Source: Lachnospiraceae bacterium
GTDB taxonomy: Bacteria > Bacillota > Clostridia > Lachnospirales > Lachnospiraceae
DNA length: 6,073 nt
Direction of reading: 5' to 3'
Assembly (NCBI GenBank): GCA_017475845.1
Contig: JAFVEU010000047.1
Location: 1-6,073 of the forward strand
Shown: positions 1 to 5,078 of the stretch, piece by piece
Numbering within the stretch: position 1 is the first letter of the stretch
Layout: the number at the start of each line of letters is the position of its first letter
The notes under the pieces: model-generated
Seen by the model: only the letters and a program-made list of their open reading frames with translations
Databases searched by the model: none
Told to the model about the DNA's origin: nothing
Made by a program: the position numbers and the translations under genes

Positions 1-984
1 AGCGCCGATGAGAAGGTGCATATGCTGGTAGCCGGAGACAAGCCGGTCTCCATGGTGAAGACCGCAGGTCTCGGAATGCTGGGGATAGCTGATGCCCTTG
101 AGCATCTGGAGCCTGATTTTCTCATAGTGGTGGGTGACAGGTACGAGGTTATGGCAGCTACCATTGCCGCAGCCTACATGAATATCAGGGTCGCCCATAC
201 CATGGGAGGAGAGGTGACGGGCACCATAGACGAGAGCATCCGCCACGCCATTACGAAATTCGCCCATGTCCATTTCCCTGCCAATAAGGATGCGGGAGAG
301 AGGATCATAAAGCTGGGAGAAGAACCGGAGCACGTTTATGTGGTGGGCTGTCCCAGAGTTGATCATGTGCATGACCTTCTGGAAAGGGATCCTTCCATGC
401 CAATGGATCTCTATGAGGAGTTCGGAGGAGTGGGGCCGGAATTTGATCTTTCGGAACCCTTCCTTTTAGTTTCCCAGCACCCGGTGACAACGGAGTACGG
501 GGAAGCAAAGCAGCAGATAATAAAGACCATCAGGGCCTGTGTCAGGACAGGGCTCAATATAATCATCCTCTGGCCCAATGCGGATGCAGGTACGGAGGGG
601 ATCTCCACCGGCATCAGGCAATACAGGGAAGAGCATCCCGGGGCAAGGATACACGCCTTTAAGAATCTGCCGAATGACGTTTATACAAGGCTCATGAAGA
701 ATACTGCCTGTCTGGTTGGAAATTCTTCCAGCGGCATAAGAGAGGGGGCCTATATCGGGACTCCCTGCGTGAACATCGGTTCTAGGCAGAACGGCCGGGA
801 GCGGGGTCATAATGTCATAGATGCGGATACGGATGAGGATCAGATCTACGAGGCAATAGAAAAACAGATAGCCCACGGCCCCTACCCCTCGGAGCCCATA
901 TACGGCGACGGCCACGCGGGGGAAAGGATAGCGGATATCCTTTCAAAGGTAGAAGTAAATGTACAGAAAAGGATAGTTTACTGA
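1..984 (+). CDS. neuC: NeuC/LegG-type hydrolysing UDP-N-acetylglucosamine 2-epimerase, 5'-truncated
   Basis: Predicted cytoplasmic enzyme that hydrolyses and epimerises a UDP-HexNAc (classically UDP-GlcNAc to ManNAc plus UDP), the first committed step towards sialic acid. The reading frame is open from base 1, so the gene starts upstream. A GTG at position 16 is internal, and about 50-60 residues including the usual N-terminal TGTRAEYG-like motif are missing against a family length of roughly 370-390. Numbering from base 1, visible family motifs are GDRYE (45-49), H66 with GGE (69-71), an HPVTTE segment (160-165), NADAG (193-197), GNSSSG (240-245) and NIGSRQNGRERG (258-269), the GT-B-like UDP-binding signature. 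The HxxGGE form fits NeuC/LegG better than the MnaA/WecB non-hydrolysing type. It lies one base before a CMP-sugar synthetase gene, which supports a nonulosonate pathway. NeuC and LegG (which acts on a diacetamido-bacillosamine nucleotide) cannot be separated by eye, so family confidence is high and substrate confidence moderate. Confidence 0.93.
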   Translation, partial: SADEKVHMLVAGDKPVSMVKTAGLGMLGIADALEHLEPDFLIVVGDRYEVMAATIAAAYMNIRVAHTMGGEVTGTIDESIRHAITKFAHVHFPANKDAGERIIKLGEEPEHVYVVGCPRVDHVHDLLERDPSMPMDLYEEFGGVGPEFDLSEPFLLVSQHPVTTEYGEAKQQIIKTIRACVRTGLNIIILWPNADAGTEGISTGIRQYREEHPGARIHAFKNLPNDVYTRLMKNTACLVGNSSSGIREGAYIGTPCVNIGSRQNGRERGHNVIDADTDEDQIYEAIEKQIAHGPYPSEPIYGDGHAGERIADILSKVEVNVQKRIVY

Positions 985-985
985 T

Positions 986-1717
986 ATGGATATAGCTGCA
1001 TTTATCCCGGCAAGAGCCGGTTCAAAGGGGATACCGAGAAAGAATATGACAGACCTTAACGGGAAACCCCTCCTTAAGTATTCCTTTGATGCGGCAAAGA
1101 ACAGCCGCTTTATAAACAGGATACTGCTTTCGACGGATGATACCGAATTTGCTGAATACGGGAAGGAAAACGGGATAGATATCCTTATGCGTCCCGATGA
1201 GCTGGCAAACGACACGGCCCTCATCAAGGATGTTATACGCTATCACCTTCTGGATCTTGCAAAAGACGGGTACGAACCGGATATCTTCATCCTACTCCAG
1301 CCCACTTCCCCCTTAAGGACTGAAAAGCATATAGATGAAGCCCTTAAGAGCCTTATAGACGATCCGGAGGCAGATGCTGTGGTGAGCCTGGTGGAGGTGC
1401 CCCATGAGTATCTCCCCATGAAGATCATGAAGACCGTGGAAGACGGCTCCGTGAAATTCTATCAGGAGGACGGGGAAAAGTTCGTGACCAGACAGACCAT
1501 GCCCCATCTCTACGCAAGGAACGGAGCTGCCATATACGCCGTATATACAAAGGCTTTTCTTGAAACCGGCAGCCTCTACGGCACAAGGTGTATTCCCTAT
1601 TTCATGAAGGAAGAGGAATCCATCGACATAGATTCCTATTTCGAGCTTTTCCTTGTGGAGAGCATAATGAAAGACCTGGACAGCTGGGAGAAAAAAAGAG
1701 GTATTAATGAGTTATAA
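986..1717 (+). CDS. neuA: CMP-N-acetylneuraminate (or related nonulosonate) cytidylyltransferase
   Basis: Predicted cytoplasmic enzyme that transfers CMP from CTP to a nonulosonic acid (Neu5Ac, legionaminate or pseudaminate), making the donor for a sialyltransferase-like enzyme. The 243-residue protein has the usual length of the short NeuA/LegF/PseF form, without the C-terminal esterase extension of E. coli NeuA. Motifs are the CTP-binding loop IPARAGSKGIPRKN (7-20), STDD (49-52), LQPTSPLR (104-111), RNGA (178-181) and SIDID (212-216), whose Asp214 and Asp216 are the expected metal ligands. The ATG at 986 lies one base after the upstream stop (TGATATG) and has a modest AAGGA at 969-973, about 12 nt away, so translation is probably coupled to the upstream gene. 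No truncation or frameshift is seen. KdsB is a less likely alternative because its N-terminal motif and length differ. The exact sugar cannot be told from sequence alone. Confidence 0.93.
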   Translation: MDIAAFIPARAGSKGIPRKNMTDLNGKPLLKYSFDAAKNSRFINRILLSTDDTEFAEYGKENGIDILMRPDELANDTALIKDVIRYHLLDLAKDGYEPDIFILLQPTSPLRTEKHIDEALKSLIDDPEADAVVSLVEVPHEYLPMKIMKTVEDGSVKFYQEDGEKFVTRQTMPHLYARNGAAIYAVYTKAFLETGSLYGTRCIPYFMKEEESIDIDSYFELFLVESIMKDLDSWEKKRGINEL

Positions 1718-2681
1718 AGACATAGAATTTGAAAAAGATGCCCTGTTCCTGGTAACGGGAGGAGCGGGCTTTATAGGGTCGAATCTCTGCGAGGCCCTGT
1801 TAAACAAGGGCTGCAGGGTCCGCTGCCTTGACGATCTCTCCACGGGCAAGCAGGAAAACGTTGATATTTTTAAGGATGATCCGAAATTTAACTTTATCAG
1901 GGGGGATATAAAGGACCTGGATACCTGCATGAAGGCCTGCGAAAATGTGACCTATGTGATGCATGAGGCTGCCTGGGGGTCGGTACCGAGAAGTATCGAG
2001 ATGCCCCTTTTCTATGAGGAGAATAATATCCGGGGCACCCTTAACATGATGGAGGCCGCGAGACAGAATAAGGTCAAAAAGTTTGTCTATGCCTCCAGTT
2101 CCTCTGTTTACGGGGATCATCCGGTACTGCCGAAAAAAGAGGGACAGGAGGGAAATCTCCTTTCTCCCTATGCTCTTACAAAACGGGCGGATGAAGAGTA
2201 CGGAAAGCTCTATCATAAGCTTTACGGCCTTGATACCTACGGACTCAGGTATTTCAATGTCTTCGGAAGACGGCAGGATCCCGACGGGGCCTATGCTGCG
2301 GTCATCCCGAAATTCATAAAGCTGCTCATAAACGGCGAAAGACCTGTGATCAACGGGGACGGAAAGCAGAGCAGGGATTTCACCTATATCGAAAATGTGA
2401 TAGAGGCAAATATGAAGGCCTGCAAGGCAGGGAGTGATGCAGCCGGAGAGGCTTATAACGTGGCCTACGGCGGCAGGGAATACCTTCTTGACATATATTA
2501 TCTTCTCTGTGAAGCTCTGGATAAGAAGACCGAGCCTGTTTTCGGTCCCGAGAGGTCGGGGGATATAAGGCACAGTAATGCGGATATCAGCAAGGCAAGG
2601 GAAATGCTTCACTATGACCCGGAGTATGACTTTGAGAGGGGAATAAAGGAAGCCATCGACTGGTACAGGGAAAATCTGTGA
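1707..2681 (+). CDS. wbpP: UDP-N-acetylglucosamine 4-epimerase, WbpP/TviC type (extended SDR)
   Basis: Predicted NAD-dependent interconversion of UDP-GlcNAc and UDP-GalNAc (possibly also the glucose/galactose pair) in the cytoplasm, supplying GalNAc for a surface polysaccharide. The 324-residue protein is full length for extended short-chain dehydrogenases. It shows the Rossmann motif GGAGFIGS (18-25), an N-terminal lead-in before the Rossmann fold as in WbpP, the serine run 130-133, catalytic Tyr155 and Lys159 in the YALTK motif, and RYFNVFGRRQDPDGAYAAVIPK (181-202, a nearly unchanged WbpP-family signature). The segment GDIRHSNADISKA (285-297) places Ser290 where the E. coli GalE gatekeeper is Tyr299. 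A small residue there is known to admit N-acetylated sugars. The ATG at 1707 has an AGAGG site at 1697-1701 and overlaps the upstream gene by 11 nt. The main alternative is a GalE-like epimerase of broader specificity. The symbol is by family resemblance; gne would also be used. Confidence 0.9.
   Translation: MSYKDIEFEKDALFLVTGGAGFIGSNLCEALLNKGCRVRCLDDLSTGKQENVDIFKDDPKFNFIRGDIKDLDTCMKACENVTYVMHEAAWGSVPRSIEMPLFYEENNIRGTLNMMEAARQNKVKKFVYASSSSVYGDHPVLPKKEGQEGNLLSPYALTKRADEEYGKLYHKLYGLDTYGLRYFNVFGRRQDPDGAYAAVIPKFIKLLINGERPVINGDGKQSRDFTYIENVIEANMKACKAGSDAAGEAYNVAYGGREYLLDIYYLLCEALDKKTEPVFGPERSGDIRHSNADISKAREMLHYDPEYDFERGIKEAIDWYRENL
2667..2671 (+). promoter_or_regulatory. Ribosome binding site deciding the GTG start of the CotH-domain gene
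   Basis: AGGGA lies 6 nt before a GTG at 2678 whose last bases overlap the TGA of the 4-epimerase gene (GTGA). This start gives an N-terminus with basic residues (Arg2, Arg6, Lys7, Lys8) before a hydrophobic stretch, as expected for an exported protein. The next ATG in frame, at 2717, would cut into the hydrophobic segment, so GTG is preferred. Confidence 0.65.
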
Positions 2682-4906
2682 GATATATCTGCAGAAAAAA
2701 GATACTTTTTGCTTCTATGATCATGTCAGCATTTATGCTGTTCACATGTCTTATTTTGTCTGTTATCTCAAGGGGCGGTAACGCCGGCCGCCTTGTGAAG
2801 ATAAACGAAGTGTGCACATCAAATATCCACGCGTTCATAACTGAGGACGGAGAGCACCCGGATTATGTGGAGATCTATAACGGGGAGGATAAGGAAACAG
2901 ACCTCTCCGGCTGGAAGCTCTCCGACAGCAGGAATAACGGGAATGTATGGACCTTTCCGGAGGTGAGTATCGGAGCCCGGTCCTATCTTCTCATCAGCTT
3001 AAAGGGCAGGGAAGACGATCCCTTAAGTGCATCCTTTACCCTGCCCTCTAAGGGGACGGAGCTCTTTTTATCGGATCCCCATAACGTCCTTGCGGACAGC
3101 ATAGAGATCCCAGAATTGAAGTACGATACGGTCTACGGCAGATCAGAGGACGGGACGGGGCTTTTTAAGATACTGTCACCGACTCCCGGTTTCGGAAACG
3201 CTTATGCGGAGGAAAGGGTATTCCCGAGCCTTAAAGAGCCTGTATTCTCTGCAGAAAGCGGTTTCTACGGGGATTCCCTAACGGTCTCCATATACTCTCC
3301 CGACGGGGCGGAGATAAGATACACTCTGGACGGCAGTGAACCGGACAGGGATTCCCTTCTCTACACCGGACCCCTTAGCTTAAGCGACGCGTCGGACAGG
3401 GAAAACGTCTATTCCGTGATACGGGATACCTCGGTATTTTACTATGATTATTACAATATCAGGGATTATAGGATGCCTGAAATGAAGCTCGACAAGTGTA
3501 ATGTGATCAGGGCAAAGGCCTTTTCCGGCCGGGGAGAGGAAAGCGGCACCGTTACAAAGAGCTTTTTCCTGGGCTTTGATGATAAAGAGATGTACGAGGG
3601 CATAGGCATTGTCTCTCTGGTGGCGGATCCGGATGACCTTTTCGGGAGCGAAAAGGGGATCTATGTGCTGGGAGACAAAGGAAAGGAAGAGCTCCGGAAA
3701 AGATATAAGAAAAATGAGGAGGCCGCCGCCCTTATCGCAGCAGATCCCTCTCTTCCCCTGGACGGCTCGGTAAAGATAGGAAAGGTGGGATTCAACAGGA
3801 ATTCCGACGGGAATTATACGGAACACGGAATAGCCTGGGAGAGGGAAGCGGACTTAACTTATTTTAACGGGGATCACGACAGCATCATTTTACAGCAGGC
3901 CGTGGGCATAAGGGTGAAGGGCAACAGCTCCAGACAGTATCCCATGAAGGGCTTTAATATCTATTCCAGAAACGCTTACAGCGGACAGGATCATTTTGAC
4001 GCTCCCCTTTTTGAGGGGAGGGATAATATAAGCAGGATCGCTCTTTCCGCAGGGGGGAATGACCGCTACACCCTTACAAAGGATCCCTTTTTCTCGGAGA
4101 GGATAAGGGAAACGGGCATTGATGTGGCCGCCGCCAGATTCGGAAAACCTCTTTACCTTTTCTTAAACGGGGAATTCTGGGGAACCTATGTGATGTCGGA
4201 AAGGCTTGACGAGAACTTCTTTTCCGCAGAATACGGCGTGAATCCTGACAATGTGGTCTTCATTAAGGAAGGGGAAGTGGGGGCGGGAAATAAGGAGGAT
4301 ATCCACTACTATTTCGCATTTCTCGATCTCTACGCGGACAGGGATTTTTCGGATGGGGAACAGTACAGGGAGTTTTGTGAGGCGGTGGATATGGACAGCC
4401 TTTTTGATTACTATTCCCTTAGGATCTTTGCGGAGTACGGCATGGACTGGCCCCATTTAAACTATGGCTACTGGCGTGTGAGAGACCCGGAGGAGGGGCC
4501 TTACGGCGACTGTAAGTGGCGATTTGTGAATTTTGACAACAATATCTCACTGGACTATGAAAAGATAGATGTGGATATGCTTAATGTCCTCTTTAACGGA
4601 TCGGATATCATCGGCCCGGATGAACTCTTTACCGCGTTGTGGGAGAACCAGGACTTCAGGGAAGCCTTCAGAAAACGCTTTAGCGAGGTTACAGAGAAGG
4701 TATTTTATTCCGACGAGGCCATCAAAGCCTATGACGACATTGCGGAAGAATTCCGGAAACCGGTCTCTTCAAGCTACGGACGCTGGTACGGCAGGGAATC
4801 CGGCTATGATGAGAGCTATTTTGATCTTAAAACCGGAAGGATAAGGAAATTCCTTAAAGAACGGGCAGAACACCTGGGGCCGGTTTATGAGAAGGATCTT
4901 AATTGA
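2678..4906 (+). CDS. Exported lamin-tail / chitobiase-C-like / CotH kinase domain protein
   Basis: A 742-residue surface protein. Residues 1-8 are basic and 9-30 hydrophobic, with no lipobox around Cys24 (LFTC), so it is either secreted or held by an uncleaved N-terminal anchor. Residues about 39-145 resemble a lamin-tail domain (KINEVCTSN, then DYVEIYN and DLSGWKLSD). Residues about 188-298 resemble the chitobiase/Fn3-associated fold (IRYTLDGSEP at 213-222, then VIRAKAFSGRG). Residues about 308-690 are CotH: IRVKGNSSRQYPMKGFNIYS (411-430), NISRIALSAGGNDR (450-463), LFLNGEFWGTYVMSERLDE (494-512), MDWPHLNYGYWR (589-600) and WRFVNFDNNISL (614-625). CotH is an atypical protein kinase in Bacillus spore coats. 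Asp590 and Asp620 appear to match its two essential aspartates, so the kinase core looks intact. The gene overlaps the 4-epimerase gene by 4 nt, which ties it to glycan synthesis. No LPXTG or cell-wall-binding repeat is seen. Domain calls are from recalled family motifs; substrate and cellular role are unknown. Confidence 0.88.
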   Translation: MRYICRKKILFASMIMSAFMLFTCLILSVISRGGNAGRLVKINEVCTSNIHAFITEDGEHPDYVEIYNGEDKETDLSGWKLSDSRNNGNVWTFPEVSIGARSYLLISLKGREDDPLSASFTLPSKGTELFLSDPHNVLADSIEIPELKYDTVYGRSEDGTGLFKILSPTPGFGNAYAEERVFPSLKEPVFSAESGFYGDSLTVSIYSPDGAEIRYTLDGSEPDRDSLLYTGPLSLSDASDRENVYSVIRDTSVFYYDYYNIRDYRMPEMKLDKCNVIRAKAFSGRGEESGTVTKSFFLGFDDKEMYEGIGIVSLVADPDDLFGSEKGIYVLGDKGKEELRKRYKKNEEAAALIAADPSLPLDGSVKIGKVGFNRNSDGNYTEHGIAWEREADLTYFNGDHDSIILQQAVGIRVKGNSSRQYPMKGFNIYSRNAYSGQDHFDAPLFEGRDNISRIALSAGGNDRYTLTKDPFFSERIRETGIDVAAARFGKPLYLFLNGEFWGTYVMSERLDENFFSAEYGVNPDNVVFIKEGEVGAGNKEDIHYYFAFLDLYADRDFSDGEQYREFCEAVDMDSLFDYYSLRIFAEYGMDWPHLNYGYWRVRDPEEGPYGDCKWRFVNFDNNISLDYEKIDVDMLNVLFNGSDIIGPDELFTALWENQDFREAFRKRFSEVTEKVFYSDEAIKAYDDIAEEFRKPVSSSYGRWYGRESGYDESYFDLKTGRIRKFLKERAEHLGPVYEKDLN

Positions 4907-4938
4907 AGAGAAAGTGCCTGTCGTTTACAAAGTTTTAA

Positions 4939-4967
4939 TTGAGTGAACCCCTGTATTATGGTACAAT
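4939..4967 (+). promoter_or_regulatory. Predicted sigma-A type extended -10 promoter of ppdK
   Basis: The -35 hexamer TTGAGT (4939-4944) and the -10 hexamer TACAAT (4962-4967) are separated by exactly 17 nt, and a TG at 4959-4960 gives an extended -10 (TGGTACAAT). They match the consensus at 4 of 6 and 5 of 6 positions. Transcription would start at about 4974-4976, leaving a leader of about 100 nt before the ppdK start. The site lies just after the CotH gene stop, where a new transcription unit for a housekeeping gene is expected. This is a sequence prediction only. Confidence 0.7.
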
Positions 4968-4974
4968 AGTAGGC

Positions 4975-5078
4975 GGTGGGCCGTGTGAGTGCATGGCCCG
5001 GAGAAAAGGGTCTTCCGGCGTTTCAGGATAAAGACGGAGACCGGGTATTCACTATTCTATTATGGAGGAAGAAAACTG
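4975..5078 (+). other. Structured 5' leader of ppdK with alternative hairpins
   Basis: The roughly 104-nt untranslated leader can fold in more than one way. An 8-bp stem with a 6-nt loop spans 4978-4999 (GGGCCGTG against CATGGCCC, one G-U pair). A 5-bp stem pairs 4998-5002 (CCGGA) with 5014-5018 (TCCGG) and shares bases with the first. A third stem pairs GGTCTTCCG (5009-5017) with CGGAGACC (5035-5042), with one bulged T, and excludes the second. None is followed by a T-run, so these are not intrinsic terminators. I do not recognise a known riboswitch class. It could be a regulatory RNA, an mRNA-stabilising 5' structure, or incidental pairing. Confidence 0.4.
5064..5069 (+). promoter_or_regulatory. 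Strong ribosome binding site of ppdK
   Basis: GGAGGA lies 9 nt before the ATG at 5079. It is the best Shine-Dalgarno match in the window, in line with strong expression of this gene, and it confirms the start that gives the usual N-terminus of the family (MANKWVYTF). Confidence 0.85.

Noticed and set aside
466..915. A 149-codon minus-strand open frame opposite the neuC-like gene
   Set aside because: It overlaps conserved NeuC motifs on the other strand and shows no recognisable protein features.
1800..2612. A 270-codon open frame on the minus strand opposite the 4-epimerase gene
   Set aside because: It is fully antisense to a strongly conserved enzyme, its translation resembles no family I know, and it lacks a clear ribosome site. 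It is an open antisense frame caused by codon bias of the real gene.
3380..3826. A 148-codon minus-strand open frame opposite the CotH-domain gene
   Set aside because: It is antisense to a gene with continuous domain matches, and no promoter or ribosome site was seen.
4535..4543. Apparent loss of the second acidic residue of a DxD motif in the CotH active site (Asp620-Asn621-Asn622)
   Set aside because: As I recall, Bacillus CotH itself has a D-x-N-x-S arrangement at this point, so Asp-Asn-Asn-Ile-Ser fits the prototype and is not evidence of a dead kinase.
4899..4942. Direct repeat TTAATTGA at 4899-4906 and 4935-4942
   Set aside because: It is only 8 nt and AT-rich. The first copy overlaps the CotH stop codon and the second the -35 box, so there is no support for an operator or attachment site.
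4978..4999. The GGGCC/GGCCC hairpin as an intrinsic terminator of the upstream operon
   Set aside because: It is followed by GGAGAAAAGGG, not a T-run, and it lies downstream of the predicted ppdK promoter.
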